NCBI RefSeq assembly: GCF_005871085.1
Contig: NZ_VAUP01000022.1
Span: 434,001 to 498,000, forward strand
Direction: 5' to 3'
Source of the DNA: Xanthobacter autotrophicus
GTDB lineage: Bacteria; Pseudomonadota; Alphaproteobacteria; Rhizobiales; Xanthobacteraceae
DNA length: 64,000 nucleotides
How positions within the stretch are numbered: the stretch's first letter is position 1; each line of letters opens with the position of its first letter. Below, piece after piece: positions 36,510 to 46,170 of the stretch. The translations under genes and the position numbers were made by a program. The notes beneath the pieces are model-generated. The model did no database searches, had not been told where the DNA came from, and saw only the letters and a program-made list of their open reading frames with translations.

Positions 36510-37550
36510 TCAGGCGTCCGGCTGCCCGCCGACGACTTCCTCGGCGCTGTATTTGTAGACGCGGCCGCAGAACTCGCAGGTGACGGCGATATGGCCGTCG
36601 TCCTGGATCATGTCGCGCCGCTCCTCGCTGGAGAAGGAGGCGAGCACGCCTGACACCCGCTCGCGCGAGCAGGAGCAATGGGCCGCCATGGGCGAGGGAT
36701 CGAACACCCGCACCCCGCGTTCGTGGAACAGGCGATAGAGCAGCCGCTCGCTGGAGAGGTCGCGGTCGATCAGCTCCACGTCCTCCAGGGTGGCCACGAG
36801 GGAGCGCGCCTCCACCCAGGCATCGTCCTCGTCCAAGGCGTGGGGCGTGGTGCCCTCCGGCGCATCGCCCGGCGCAAGGTCGGACATGCGGGAGCGGGAA
36901 GCATCCTGCGGCAGGAACTGGGCCAGGAGCCCCCCCGCCCGCCAGGACGATGCCGCGCCCCCGGCCTTCATCTCCTCGCCTACGGCAAGGCGGACGCGGG
37001 TGGGGATCTGCTCGGACTGCTTGAAATATTCGTGCGCCGCTTCCTCCAGACCCGAGCCGTCCAGCGCCACCACGCCTTGGTAGCGGTTGGCGGAAATGCC
37101 CTGGTCGATGGTCATGGCGAGGTGGCCGCGCCCGATGAGGGCGGCGGGCGATGTCTCGTTGCGCCGCTCGGCCTCGGCCAGAGCCTCCTTGTCGAAGCGC
37201 GCATAGGCGCGGATCTTGTCGGGGGTGACGAAGTCTGCCACCACCATGTCCACCGGCCCGTCGGTCTGGGTCTGCAGGATGAAGCGGCCCTCGAACTTGA
37301 GGGACGAGCCGAGCAGCACGGCGAGCGTCACCGCCTCGCCCACCACGCGCTTCACCGCCGCCGGATAATCATGGTGCGCCAATACGGCGTCCAGCGTGGC
37401 GCCGAGGCGCACGGTGCGCCCGCGCAGGTCCAGCGCATCCACCTGAAAGGCGGTGACGATATCGTCCTGGGCCGCTTCGGGCGCAGCCTGGCGGGTGCTG
37501 CCGTGTCTCTCGCCGCGGGATTGCTCGCCGCGGGACCGCTCGCCGCTCAT
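36510..37550 (-). CDS. hslO: Redox-regulated chaperone Hsp33
   Basis: A cytoplasmic holdase activated by oxidative unfolding; 346 residues. The N-terminal domain starts near residue 30 (DDIVTAFQVDALDLRGRTVRLG), with GRGHLAMTIDQG and YFKQSEQIPTRVRLAV mid-protein. The C-terminal zinc switch has all four Cys: HCSCSRERV (CXC) and CEFCGRVY (CXXC). ATG at 37550 (MSGERSRGEQSRGER) follows GAGGAG; the first ~28 residues are a charged repetitive extension (GERSRGEQSRGER). It lies 217 bases downstream of argF on the same strand, the usual alphaproteobacterial order argD-argF-hslO. Confidence 0.95.
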   Translation of the reverse strand: MSGERSRGEQSRGERHGSTRQAAPEAAQDDIVTAFQVDALDLRGRTVRLGATLDAVLAHHDYPAAVKRVVGEAVTLAVLLGSSLKFEGRFILQTQTDGPVDMVVADFVTPDKIRAYARFDKEALAEAERRNETSPAALIGRGHLAMTIDQGISANRYQGVVALDGSGLEEAAHEYFKQSEQIPTRVRLAVGEEMKAGGAASSWRAGGLLAQFLPQDASRSRMSDLAPGDAPEGTTPHALDEDDAWVEARSLVATLEDVELIDRDLSSERLLYRLFHERGVRVFDPSPMAAHCSCSRERVSGVLASFSSEERRDMIQDDGHIAVTCEFCGRVYKYSAEEVVGGQPDA

Positions 37551-37767
37551 TGGGGGACTCCTCGAAACGATGGGCCGGGCAGGACAGACCGTGGCCGCGA
37601 GCCAAGGATCCGGCAGACGCTGGCGCGGCCAGATGCCACCCGGCCCGGAAGGGTTAAGCCGGCATATAGGCACCCGACCCCGCCGGCGGAAGATGCCCCC
37701 GGATCGGTCAGCCTGAACACCCCGGACCGCGCTCGTCCGGATCTTATCCCGCGTCGGCGTCCCGCGT

Positions 37768-38697
37768 TCAGTCGCCCGCCGCGTGGAAGCACCAAGCCAG
37801 GATGCCCTTCTGAGCGTGCAGCCGGTTCTCCGCCTCGTCGAACACCACCGACTGCGGACCGTCCATCACCTCGTCGCTCACCTCCTCGCCGCGATGGGCG
37901 GGCAGGCAATGCATGAAGATGGCATCCTTGTCGGCGCGCGCCATGAGCGAGCGGTTCACCTGATAGGGCTTCAAGAGGTTGTGGCGGCGCTCCGCCTCCT
38001 TGTCGCCCATGGAGACCCAGGTATCGGTGACGACGCAGTCCACGCCCTCCACCGCTTCCTCGGGATCGCGCATGAACTTTACCTTCGCCTTGGTGCGCTT
38101 CACGAAGTCCTTCAGCGCCTGGCGCGGCGAAAGCTCCTTCGGGGTGGCGACCTTGAGCGAGAAATCGAAGCGCTGGGCGGCATGGACCCAGGACGCCAGC
38201 ACATTGTTGGCGTCACCGGTCCAGGCCACGGAGCGCCCCTGGATGTTGCCCTTGTGCTCCTCGAAGGTCAGCACGTCCGCCATCACCTGGCAGGGATGGG
38301 AGATGCGCGTCAACCCGTTGATCACCGGAACGGTGGCGTGCTTGGCCAGTTCGGTGAGGTCGTCATGGTCCAGGATGCGGATCATGATGGCGTCCACGAA
38401 GCGCGACAGCACGCGGGCGGTGTCGGCGATGGTCTCGCCGCGCCCGAGCTGCATCTCCTGGCCCGTGAGCATGATGGTGTCGCCGCCGAGCTGACGCATG
38501 GCGAGGTCAAACGACACGCGAGTGCGGGTCGACGGCTTGTCGAACACCATGGCGAGCGTCTTGCCCGCGAGCGGCCGGTCCACCTCGCCGGCCTTGCGCC
38601 GGGCCTTGAGGTCCTTGGAAACTTCGAGAACCCGGCGCAACTCCTCGGCCGGGATCTCGGACAGGTCTAGAAAATGGCGCACGCCGTTCCCCCTCAT
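37768..38697 (-). CDS. argF: Ornithine carbamoyltransferase
   Basis: Forms citrulline from ornithine and carbamoyl phosphate in arginine synthesis. It has 309 residues. The carbamoyl-phosphate motif is [10 protein letters not shown], followed by [11 protein letters not shown], the ornithine-loop region [12 protein letters not shown] and the catalytic [14 protein letters not shown] at 38697 ([15 protein letters not shown]) overlaps the argD stop by four bases (ATGA), so translation is coupled. A much longer upstream frame exists only because it shadows argD. Confidence 0.97.
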   Translation of the reverse strand: MRGNGVRHFLDLSEIPAEELRRVLEVSKDLKARRKAGEVDRPLAGKTLAMVFDKPSTRTRVSFDLAMRQLGGDTIMLTGQEMQLGRGETIADTARVLSRFVDAIMIRILDHDDLTELAKHATVPVINGLTRISHPCQVMADVLTFEEHKGNIQGRSVAWTGDANNVLASWVHAAQRFDFSLKVATPKELSPRQALKDFVKRTKAKVKFMRDPEEAVEGVDCVVTDTWVSMGDKEAERRHNLLKPYQVNRSLMARADKDAIFMHCLPAHRGEEVSDEVMDGPQSVVFDEAENRLHAQKGILAWCFHAAGD

Positions 38698-39902
38698 TCC
38701 GCCGCTCCCTGCACCGGGGCGGCGACGAGGCGGTCCTCGATCCGCCGGCAGGCAGCTTCGATCTTCTCCACGGCGATGCCCACCTCCTCCTCGCTCACGA
38801 TGAGCGGGGGCAACAGCCGCACCACATTGTCGCTGGCGCCGGGGGCAAGCATGCCTTCCTCGCGCAGCGCGACCACGAGATCGGCGGCCGGCACGGCGCA
38901 GCGCAGGCCCAGCAGCAGGCCCTGCCCGCGCACCTCGGCGATGACGGACGGATGCCGGTCCTTGACCTCCGCGAGGCGCTGCACGAGGCGCATCGACATG
39001 GCGTTCACATGGTCGAGAAAGCCGTCGGCCAGCACGAGATCGAGCACCGCATTGCCCACCGCCATGGCAAGCGGGTTGCCGCCATAGGTGGAGCCGTGGG
39101 TGCCGAGGGTCATGCCCTTGGCGGCCTCTTCCGAGGCAAGGCAGGCGCCCATGGGGAAGCCGCCGCCAATGCCCTTGGCCACCGCCATGATGTCCGGGGT
39201 GACGCCGACCCATTCGTGCGCGAACAGCTTGCCGGTGCGCCCGACGCCGCTCTGCACCTCGTCCAGCACCAGCAGCAGGCCCTTTTCGTCGCACAGATCG
39301 CGCAGGCCCTTGAGGAAGCCGGAGGGGGGCACGCGCACGCCGCCCTCGCCCTGCACCGGCTCCACCAGGATGGCGGCGGTCTCAGGCGTCACTGCCGCGC
39401 GCGCGGCTTCCAGGTCGCCGAACGGCACCTGATCGAAGCCGGGCATGGCCGGCTCGAACCCTTCGAGATACTTGGCGTTGCCGCCGGCGGCGATGGTCGC
39501 CAGCGTGCGGCCGTGGAAGGCGCCCTCGAAAGTGATGATGCGGTTCTTCTCGGGATGGCCGCTGGCAAACTGGTATTTGCGGGCCATCTTGATGGCGCAC
39601 TCGATGGCTTCCGCACCCGAATTGGTGAAGAACATGGTGTCCGCGAAGGTCACAGCCTTGATGCGATCCGCCAGCTTCTCGCCGCCGGGGATGCGGAACA
39701 GGTTGGAGGTGTGCCAGAGCTTCTTCGCCTGCTCGGAAAGCGCCTCGGCGAGATAGGGATGGGCGTGGCCCAGCACGTTCACGGCGATGCCGCCGGTGAA
39801 ATCGAGAAAGCGTCGCCCGTCCGTCGTGACGAGCCAGCAGCCCTCCCCCCGTTCGAATTCGAGGTCGATGCGCGCATAGGTCGGCAGAACGGCGGTGATC
39901 AC
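38694..39902 (-). CDS. argD: Acetylornithine aminotransferase
   Basis: PLP enzyme that converts N-acetylglutamate semialdehyde to N-acetylornithine. It has 402 residues. The class III aminotransferase pattern is visible: [46 protein letters not shown], the PLP-Asp in [21 protein letters not shown] and the PLP-Lys in [17 protein letters not shown]. The GTG start at 39902 is supported by GGGAGG seven bases upstream. It is first gene of argD-argF. An intrinsic terminator lies only 83 bases upstream in the same orientation, hinting at leader control. Confidence 0.96.
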   Translation of the reverse strand: MITAVLPTYARIDLEFERGEGCWLVTTDGRRFLDFTGGIAVNVLGHAHPYLAEALSEQAKKLWHTSNLFRIPGGEKLADRIKAVTFADTMFFTNSGAEAIECAIKMARKYQFASGHPEKNRIITFEGAFHGRTLATIAAGGNAKYLEGFEPAMPGFDQVPFGDLEAARAAVTPETAAILVEPVQGEGGVRVPPSGFLKGLRDLCDEKGLLLVLDEVQSGVGRTGKLFAHEWVGVTPDIMAVAKGIGGGFPMGACLASEEAAKGMTLGTHGSTYGGNPLAMAVGNAVLDLVLADGFLDHVNAMSMRLVQRLAEVKDRHPSVIAEVRGQGLLLGLRCAVPAADLVVALREEGMLAPGASDNVVRLLPPLIVSEEEVGIAVEKIEAACRRIEDRLVAAPVQGAAE

Positions 39903-39984
39903 TTCAAACCTCCCAAAAAGGGTTCATTCCCCTTGAGGTGGCACCGGTTGACGAACAAAACGCGACAACCGGTGCGTCGCAAAC

Positions 39985-40013
39985 AAAAAAGGCCGCCCAA
40001 GCGGGGGGCGGCC
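39985..40013 (-). terminator. Intrinsic terminator in the argD leader (possible attenuator)
   Basis: GGCCGCCC/GGGCGGCC-type stem (39991-40013), followed on the minus strand by a run of six T. The next minus-strand gene upstream is hisS, beyond gcrA, so the structure is in the 5' leader of argD-argF. This suggests premature termination control or the end of a short RNA. Confidence 0.7.
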
Positions 40014-40025
40014 CGACAGCAATGG

Positions 40026-40053
40026 ATTCTAATGATCATGGGCGAGAGGTCAA
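40026..40053 (-). promoter_or_regulatory. Sigma-70-like promoter facing argD
   Basis: Reading leftward, TTGACC (40053-40048), a 16-base spacer and TAGAAT (40031-40026). Transcription would start around 40018, immediately before the leader terminator. It is the only good -35/-10 pair seen upstream of argD. Confidence 0.45.
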
Positions 40054-40644
40054 CTCGTGCGCGGCCGGAGCCGGTTCTTTGGCCTCACGGACGTTTCCCC
40101 ACGAAAGTTTTCACGGCACACGGGTGCGCGATGGAACCTGCGGCATTAACGGAGCCTTAAGGAGCTGGGGAAAACGGCCTTGACGCCATCACCGACTCTG
40201 TTGTGCGCACCAGCCATATTGTAGGTTATCCCTCGTCAGCCACGAGATGTCGTGCGCGAGGGACGCCAGGAACGCATTTCCAGGACCTTGCAGAGCCGGG
40301 CCGAGCCTGTGCGCGAAAGCGTGCGGGAATGCGGAAGGAGTCCGGCTTCACGTGCCACCCAACACGGTCGGGGGGCGGGTTGGCAGGAGCCGGATCCGTT
40401 CAGGTTGCAAGGCCTGATCGACCAATCCGTCTCCAACATGATGAAAAGAGGCCGCTTTTCCGATCACACCGCGATCGGACCGGGATGGCCCCTCGGTGCC
40501 GCGCGTATTCCGGCGCCCTCGTTTTCGGCCGACGCATTCTCGCCGGCCGTCGTCCGGGGTCCAGCATGGGCCGCGGACCGACCCACGCGACGCCGGCAAG
40601 CGCCGGTGCCGGTGGCTTTCAAATGCGGCAAATGGAGAAGAGCG

Positions 40645-41169
40645 ATGAGCTGGACTGACGAGCGCGTCGAACTCTTGAAAAAGCTCTGGAGCGAAGGCCT
40701 CTCCGCGAGCCAGATTGCAACTGAACTGGGTGAAGTCACCCGCAATGCGGTGATCGGCAAGGTGCACCGGCTGGGCCTGTCCGGCCGGGCCAAGTCGCCG
40801 ACCCCGGCGCCCGCCCGCCCGCGCAGCAAGACGGACCGGCCCGAGCGGCCAGAGGCCCGTCCCAACCGCCCCGCAACCATCGGCAACACCGCGCTCGCGG
40901 CCGAGCCGGAGGAGATGCCGGAAGAGGCGCCGGCACCTGCCCCCGCCCCCAAGGCGGCCGACAACGTGGTGCCCATGGCGCAGCGTTGCACCATCATGAA
41001 TCTCACCGAGTCCACCTGCCGCTGGCCCCTGGGCGAGCCGGGCACGGAGAGCTTTCATTTCTGTGGCGGCAAGAGCAATCCGGGCACGCCCTATTGCACC
41101 GTGCATGCCCGCATGGCCTACCAGCCTGTGCAGGATCGCCGCCGGGACCGGCGGCTCGCCTTTCTCTGA
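40645..41169 (+). CDS. gcrA: Cell-cycle regulator GcrA
   Basis: A 174-residue sigma-70-associated regulator that recruits polymerase to promoters carrying methylated GANTC. The N-terminal DNA-binding helix-turn-helix MSWTDERVELLKKLWSEGLS continues with ASQIATELG and TRNAVIGKVHRLGLSGRAK. A Pro/Ala-rich linker follows, then a C-terminal sigma-binding domain with conserved Cys (RCTIMNLTESTCRWPLG, FCGGK, YCTVHARMAY). ATG at 40645 follows GGAGAAG; this is the standard GcrA N-terminus. It converges on hisS. GANTC sites upstream fit regulation by CcrM methylation. Confidence 0.96.
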   Translation: MSWTDERVELLKKLWSEGLSASQIATELGEVTRNAVIGKVHRLGLSGRAKSPTPAPARPRSKTDRPERPEARPNRPATIGNTALAAEPEEMPEEAPAPAPAPKAADNVVPMAQRCTIMNLTESTCRWPLGEPGTESFHFCGGKSNPGTPYCTVHARMAYQPVQDRRRDRRLAFL

Positions 41170-41176
41170 AAACGCA

Positions 41177-41206
41177 AAGGGCCGGGGAAGAGGCACCCCG
41201 GCCCTT
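41177..41206 (+). terminator. Terminator between gcrA and hisS
   Basis: An 11-bp stem (AAGGGCCGGGG/CCCCGGCCCTT, 8-base loop) lies eight bases after the gcrA stop and 58 bases before the hisS stop. It probably serves both convergent genes. Confidence 0.75.
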
Positions 41207-41263
41207 CTTGCAATACATTGAGATTACGAGGGGATTTCCCCTCCGGCAGCCGGTCCGGAAAGC

Positions 41264-42793
41264 TCAGTCCGCGAGCCCCAGCGTGGGCGCGGCGCGGCGT
41301 TCCAGCACGTCGCGGATGGCGGAGACGAGGTCTTCCTCCTTCACCGCGAACTGGGCCGGGCGGGCGGCGCGATATTCCGCATTGTCGGCGATGGAGGCGG
41401 CGATCCTCGCGCCCTCCACAAGGTCCTTGATCTGCACCTCGCCGGCTGATTTCTCGTTTGATCCCTGGATGATAACCGCAGGCGCGCCGCGCCGGTCGGC
41501 ATATTTCATCTGCGGTTTCATGCCGCCGCCGCCCAGGTACATCTCGGCCCGGATGCCGTTGGCGCGCAGGTCGGCGACCATCTTCATATAGTCGGCGAGG
41601 CGGTGCGGCTCCTTGTCCATCACCAGCACCACGACCGGGCCAACCCCTTCCACTGCATCCATTTTTCCCAGGAAGGCCAGGGCCGCCAGCAGGCGGGAGA
41701 CGCCGATGGAGAAGCCCGTGGCCGGCACCTTCTCGCCGCGGAAGCGGGCCACCAGGCCGTCATAGCGTCCGCCGCCGGCCACCGAGCCGAAACGCACTGG
41801 TCGACCGTCTTCATCCTTGATTTCAAAGGTCAATTCGGCCTCGTAGACGGGGCCGGTATAATATTCCAGGCCGCGCACGACGCTGGGATCGATCTTCACC
41901 CGGTCCTGATAGCCCGCCGCAGCCACCAGCGCGGCGATGTCGCGCAGCTCCGCCATGCCTTCAAGGAAGGCGGAATTGGACGCCAAAGCCGCCGCGAGTT
42001 CCACATCACCGTCGAGTTCGACTTCAACTCCCACATCGGTGGCGCGCAGGCCGGTGCCGGTGAGCATGGCCAGCACAACCGCGCTCTGGCGCTGGCTTAG
42101 GCCCGCTCCCTTGGTGAAGTCGCCGCTCTCGTCGCGCCGGCCGGGGCCGAGCAGAAGTTCGACACCTTCAACGCCGAACTTGTCGAACTTGTCGATGGCG
42201 CGCAGCACGGTGAGACGGCGGCCGAAATTCTCATCGCCGCCGAGGCCGATGGCCTCCATCACCCCGTCGAGCACTTTTCGGTTGTTCACCCGCACCACAT
42301 AGGCGCCGCGGGGCACGCCCACCGCCTCCAGGGTATCGGCGGCCATCATGCAGATCTCGGCATCGGCGGCGACCGAGGGGGCGCCCACGGTGTCGGCGTC
42401 GAACTGCATGAACTGACGGAAGCGGCCGGGGCCGGGCTTCTCGTTGCGGAAGACGTAGCCGGCCCGGTAGGAGCGGTAGGGCTTGGGCAGCTGCTCGAAA
42501 TGCTCGGCCACGTAGCGGGCCAGCGGCGCTGTCAGGTCATAGCGCAGGGACAGCCACTGCTCGTCGTCGTCCTTCAGGGAGAACACGCCCTCGTTGGGGC
42601 GGTCGAGGTCCGGCAGGAACTTGCCGAGGGCGTCGGTATATTCGAACGCCGGGGTCTCCAGCGCCTCGAAGCCGTACAGCTCATAGACGGCGCGGATCTT
42701 CTCCAGCATGGCGCGGGTGGCGGACAGTTCCGCGCCGGTGCGGTCGACGAGGCCGCGGGGGAGCCGCGCCTTCGGCTTGAATTCTTTGGCCAT
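41264..42793 (-). CDS. hisS: Histidyl-tRNA synthetase
   Basis: Class II synthetase charging tRNA-His; 509 residues, as in alphaproteobacteria. Motif 2 is around [23 protein letters not shown], the histidine-A motif is [14 protein letters not shown], and motif 3 is in [12 protein letters not shown]...[14 protein letters not shown]. The C-terminal anticodon-binding domain is [17 protein letters not shown]...[23 protein letters not shown] (in parts). ATG at 42793 ([14 protein letters not shown]) matches the family N-terminus. It is not followed by hisZ or hisG, common partners elsewhere. Confidence 0.96.
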   Translation of the reverse strand: MAKEFKPKARLPRGLVDRTGAELSATRAMLEKIRAVYELYGFEALETPAFEYTDALGKFLPDLDRPNEGVFSLKDDDEQWLSLRYDLTAPLARYVAEHFEQLPKPYRSYRAGYVFRNEKPGPGRFRQFMQFDADTVGAPSVAADAEICMMAADTLEAVGVPRGAYVVRVNNRKVLDGVMEAIGLGGDENFGRRLTVLRAIDKFDKFGVEGVELLLGPGRRDESGDFTKGAGLSQRQSAVVLAMLTGTGLRATDVGVEVELDGDVELAAALASNSAFLEGMAELRDIAALVAAAGYQDRVKIDPSVVRGLEYYTGPVYEAELTFEIKDEDGRPVRFGSVAGGGRYDGLVARFRGEKVPATGFSIGVSRLLAALAFLGKMDAVEGVGPVVVLVMDKEPHRLADYMKMVADLRANGIRAEMYLGGGGMKPQMKYADRRGAPAVIIQGSNEKSAGEVQIKDLVEGARIAASIADNAEYRAARPAQFAVKEEDLVSAIRDVLERRAAPTLGLAD

Positions 42794-42885
42794 GGGGATT
42801 GGGAGCCCGTCCCGGTATCTTCACAAAGGGTTGGGGCGTCTTAGAGGACGGGGGCCGGAACGGCAAGTTTGGGGCTGGTGGTGCC

Positions 42886-42921
42886 CACTCTCCCGCCTGC
42901 GGGGGAGGGTTGGGGAGGGGG
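42886..42921. repeat. REP-like repeat
   Basis: ACTCTCCCGCCTGCGGGGGA followed by GGGTTGGGGAGGGGG, one base different in its core from the copies at 29077 and 57371. Confidence 0.8.
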
Positions 42922-42992
42922 AGGCCCTCTCCGCCTTAGCCGATGCACCCAAGACTTTCGCCGCATAGATTTTTCAGTATCTATCGCAGCGT

Positions 42993-43217
42993 TCAGTCAA
43001 GGAACTGTCCGTCAAATTCGCCCAGAGGCGCCATGTTGCCACTGCCGTCAATAAGCGCGAGCGCGGGCGACATCCCGCCACCCTCAGCGCAACGCATGTG
43101 GTGATACCGGGCAAATTTTACCGCATTTGCAAGCGCTTCAATGTTTTTAGCATGAGGGAACGGCATCCCGTTGTGCGCATGACAAACCGCAAACGGACCA
43201 GCACTGCGATCGAACAC
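42993..43217 (-). CDS. Small ORF of unknown function (74 aa), possible gene remnant
   Basis: A GTG-started frame of 74 codons. The predicted product (NIEALANAVKFARYHHMRC, SPALALIDGSGNMAPLGEF) looks protein-like, and its codons (AAA, ATT, TTT, GTA) are AT-richer than neighbouring genes. No family, membrane segment or good ribosome site was recognised. It could be a fragment of a transferred gene or chance. Confidence 0.3.
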   Translation of the reverse strand: MFDRSAGPFAVCHAHNGMPFPHAKNIEALANAVKFARYHHMRCAEGGGMSPALALIDGSGNMAPLGEFDGQFLD

Positions 43218-43347
43218 CGGCTACCCTTACCAAGTAACAAAAAAACCATTCCACCTTAGGTGGTAGGCAATGCTCTATGGTCAAGGGCAGACCCACAAAA
43301 ATAACCTGTACTTTAGCCGCGCATCACCAAGGAGTGGCTAATCGATA

Positions 43348-43373
43348 CATGCCCCGGACAAGCCGGGGCATGA
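43348..43373 (-). terminator. Hairpin after the L,D-transpeptidase gene
   Basis: A 10-bp stem (CATGCCCCGG/CCGGGGCATG, loop of 5) lies 19 bases beyond the transpeptidase stop. On the minus strand GTATCG follows, so there is no T-run. It resembles the dispersed CATGCCCCGG repeat family. Confidence 0.55.
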
Positions 43374-43391
43374 AAACGCAAGACCGCCCCC

Positions 43392-44063
43392 TCACCCCCT
43401 CACATAGACGCGGGTGCCGAGCGGCACGCGCTCGTAGAGGTCGATGATGTCCTGGTTGAGCAGGCGGATGCAGCCGGAGGAGACCTGCTGGCCGATGCTC
43501 CACGGCTCGATGGTGCCATGGATACGGAACAGGGTGTCGCGGTCGCCGTCGTAGAGATAGAGCGCGCGCGGGCCCAGCGGGTTGGTCTCGCCGCCGGGCA
43601 GGCCGGCCGCGTAGGGTCCGTAGCGGGCCGGCTGGAGCCGGACCATGTTGGCCGTCGGGGTCCAGTGGGGCCACTTTTCCTTGCGCTTGATGGTGGCCCA
43701 GCCCCGGAAGGAATAGCCCTCCTTGCCCACGCCCACGCCGTAGCGGATGGCCTTGCCGTCGCGACCGATGAGATAGAGGAAGCGCTCGTTGATATCGACG
43801 AGGATGGTGCCGGGCGCGAAGCCCGCGGGCGCCGGCACTTCCTGGCGCAGGAAGCGGGGATCCACCTCGGAGATGTCGACCTCGTCCACCGGGAAGGGCT
43901 CGCCCTCCACCGGGCCATACATCATGGCCGACCGGCTGAGCGGCGCCGGCGGCGGATTGGTCACGCAGGCGGCGAGCGCCAGAGGCGCTCCAAGCACGAA
44001 CAGGCGACGGGTGAGGCGTTCAGGCGTCGAGGAATGATCTGCCGGGGGGAACTTCAGGGCCAT
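43392..44063 (-). CDS. L,D-transpeptidase (YkuD), probable lipoprotein
   Basis: Periplasmic peptidoglycan cross-linking or lipoprotein-attaching enzyme of 223 residues. The N-terminus has basic residues, a hydrophobic stretch and the lipobox LALAAC, so it is probably lipid-anchored. The YkuD domain (about residues 85-222) has the active site HGTIEPWSIGQQVSSGCIRL with catalytic Cys and His, and ERFLYLIGRDGKAIRYGVGVG in front. ATG at 44063 (MALKFPPADH) is chosen; in-frame ATGs upstream would add a non-signal-like extension. No operon partner. Confidence 0.9.
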   Translation of the reverse strand: MALKFPPADHSSTPERLTRRLFVLGAPLALAACVTNPPPAPLSRSAMMYGPVEGEPFPVDEVDISEVDPRFLRQEVPAPAGFAPGTILVDINERFLYLIGRDGKAIRYGVGVGKEGYSFRGWATIKRKEKWPHWTPTANMVRLQPARYGPYAAGLPGGETNPLGPRALYLYDGDRDTLFRIHGTIEPWSIGQQVSSGCIRLLNQDIIDLYERVPLGTRVYVRG

Positions 44064-44765
44064 GGTCTGTCCACTCGGAACGAAACGAATCTCTGCACGC
44101 ATCAACGCGCGGACCGGGGCGCGGGTTTCGCCCACCGGTCCGTTGCATTGAACCTTGCACATGTGGCGTTAAGGTTAACGGCGCATCACCGGCTTCGCCT
44201 GAAGGCGCAGCGGATGGCGCGGCCGCAAGACCTCATGGGCAGCGATGTACCATCTATGCTGCGTTGCGGGGTGGCCTTTGCGCCACACATTTGCGGTGAA
44301 CGACATCGCGGAAATGTGAAAGGCGGCGCCCGCAGGATGCCGGGCATTTCCGCCTCCACAGCGCGGCGGAGCGCGACAAACACACTCACCCGGCCGATTT
44401 GGAGGTGGCCGAAGGCCGGCGGGGATGGAGGTTGCCTCTCCAATGGCGCGTCGCCGCCAACGGCGCCACGCGGGCGCCTGCGTTGCCCCCTGCCCTCCCC
44501 GAAAGCGGAAGAGGGGTCGCGGGCGGGGCTGGTCGAACGGTCGGACTTTTGAAGGTTCGCACGGTGTGGCCGCGCCCGGTGCTGTCGCAGGCCTGAAGCC
44601 GACCGAGCCCACCCGCACCGGCCCCGGTCATCGGCTCATCACCCGCGTCAAGGCTGTCGCGGGCCGAGGCGGTCCTGCGCAAAGTCTGCGAAGCGAAGTC
44701 TGCAAGGGTGAACGGCAAGGCCAACACCGCCGCCCGGAACGCCGAGCGGCGGGCGTTCTCCGGGC
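44064..44765. other. 702-base intergenic region upstream of the transpeptidase
   Basis: It lies behind ssuD and in front of the transpeptidase, both leftward. The transpeptidase promoter should lie in 44064-44350. A degenerate REP-like copy is at about 44486-44516. No convincing gene, RNA or operator was found; open frames there are high-GC shadows. Confidence 0.5.
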
Positions 44766-45974
44766 TCAGGAGGCCGAGACGCGACGCTCCTGCGGCACGA
44801 TGGTGTTGCCGATGATCTCGCCGAACGGGCCACGATGGTTGGTCACCACCTTGGGGGCGCCGGTGCCCGCGGCCAGCGGCAGCAGGGGCAGCACGCCTTC
44901 GCCGAAGCGATAGGCCTCCTCGAGGTGAGGATAGCCGGAGAGCACGAAGGTATCGATGCCCAGCGCCATATACTCCTTGATGCGCTCGGCCACCGTGGCG
45001 GGATCGCCCACCAGCGCGGTGCCGGCGCCGCCGCGCACCAGGCCGACGCCGGCCCACAGGTTGGGGCTCACCTCCAGCTTGTCGCGGCGCCCGCCATGCA
45101 GGGCGCTCATTCGCCGCTGGCCTTCCGAATCCATGCGCGCGAACACCTTCTGGGCCTCGGCGATGGTGGTGTCGTCGATATAGGAGATCAGCTTGTCCGC
45201 CGCTGCCCAGGCCTCGGCCGTGGTGTCGCGCACGATGACATGGAGGCGGATGCCGAAGGTCAGCTCGCGGCCCACCGCAGCGGCGCGGGCCTTGAGGTCC
45301 TTGATCTTCTCGGCCACCAGCGCCGGCGGCTCGCCCCAGGTGAGATATTTCTGCACCTGCCGCGCCGCCACCTCGTGGGCGGGGGCGGAGGAGCCGCCGA
45401 AGAACAGCGGCGGATGGGGCTGCTGCACCGGGGGATAGAGCAGCTTGCCGCCCTCCACCTGAAGGTGCTTGCCGGTGAAGGTCACCTCCTCGCCCTTCAG
45501 CAGGCGGGTGTAGATGTCGAGGAATTCCCGCGTGATCTCATAGCGCTCGGCGTGGTCGGCGAAGAAGCCGTCGCCCTTGTTCTCCTCCGGGTCGCCGCCG
45601 GTCACCACGTTGACGAGCGCCCGCCCGCCCGAGATGCGGTCCAGCGTCGCCGTCATGCGCGCCGCCACCGCCGGGGAGAGGAGGCCCGGCCGCACCGCCA
45701 CCAGGAAGCGCAGCCGCTCGGTGAGCCCGGCCAGCGCCGAGGCGACGATCCAGCTGTCCTCGCAGGAGCGCCCGGTGGGGATGAGCACGCCGTAGTAGCC
45801 GAGCTGGTCCGCCGCCTGCGCGATCTGCCTGAGGTAACCCAGGCTCACCTCCCGCGCCCCGTGGGACGTGCCGAGATAGTGACCGTCGCCGTGAGTGGGC
45901 AGGAACCATAGCACGTTCGCTTCGCTCGCCGGGGTGAGGGTGGGCTCTGCGCTCGCGGTTTTGGCACTCGACAT
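44766..45974 (-). CDS. ssuD: FMNH2-dependent alkanesulfonate monooxygenase
   Basis: Bacterial luciferase-like flavoprotein (402 residues) that cleaves the C-S bond of alkanesulfonates to release sulfite. It has [16 protein letters not shown] at the N-terminus, the segment [19 protein letters not shown], the FMN/substrate region [18 protein letters not shown] and the mobile-loop Arg region [14 protein letters not shown]; all match SsuD. ATG at 45974 ([11 protein letters not shown]). It is transcribed divergently from the flavin reductase that can supply FMNH2, and from ssuACB. Confidence 0.95.
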   Translation of the reverse strand: MSSAKTASAEPTLTPASEANVLWFLPTHGDGHYLGTSHGAREVSLGYLRQIAQAADQLGYYGVLIPTGRSCEDSWIVASALAGLTERLRFLVAVRPGLLSPAVAARMTATLDRISGGRALVNVVTGGDPEENKGDGFFADHAERYEITREFLDIYTRLLKGEEVTFTGKHLQVEGGKLLYPPVQQPHPPLFFGGSSAPAHEVAARQVQKYLTWGEPPALVAEKIKDLKARAAAVGRELTFGIRLHVIVRDTTAEAWAAADKLISYIDDTTIAEAQKVFARMDSEGQRRMSALHGGRRDKLEVSPNLWAGVGLVRGGAGTALVGDPATVAERIKEYMALGIDTFVLSGYPHLEEAYRFGEGVLPLLPLAAGTGAPKVVTNHRGPFGEIIGNTIVPQERRVSAS

Positions 45975-46034
45975 GATCGGCTCCTGGCTGAGGGCACGGC
46001 CGCCGGGACGCCCCGGGGCTGGCCCTTTTTTAAT

Positions 46035-46060
46035 TCAATAAACTTCATCGAATTTATTGA
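46035..46060. promoter_or_regulatory. Dyad in the ssuD / flavin reductase divergent promoter
   Basis: The inverted repeat TCAATAAA-N10-TTTATTGA lies in an AT-rich island within the 196-base divergent gap. Position and symmetry suit a LysR-type sulfur regulator (Cbl/SsuR-like) or shared promoter elements. The binding protein is not known. Confidence 0.5.
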
Positions 46061-46170
46061 CTAATGAGTTGGCCGCTGTCTATCCTTTTTTCCACCCGAT
46101 GCCCTCCGGAATGATCCGGAGGCTCCCGAACGCCCCGGCGCCGTCGCGCGCCGTCCAGAAGGCCACTTTC

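Larger units (their letters stand above)
39903..40644. other. 742-base region between divergent argD and gcrA
   Basis: It holds a leftward terminator-like structure (39985-40013), a leftward sigma-70-like promoter (40026-40053), three GANTC methylation sites (40025, 40194, 40338) and the unmapped gcrA promoter. The part 40350-40640 stays open in the gcrA frame, but codon use and the lack of a ribosome site argue it is not coding. Confidence 0.55.
42794..43391. other. 598-base region between hisS and the L,D-transpeptidase
   Basis: It contains one REP-like repeat (42886-42921), a compositionally odd small ORF (42993-43217, minus strand), a CCACCTTAGGTGG palindrome (about 43250-43262) and the terminator hairpin 43348-43373. 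G+C is clearly lower than average between about 42960 and 43345. Confidence 0.6.
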
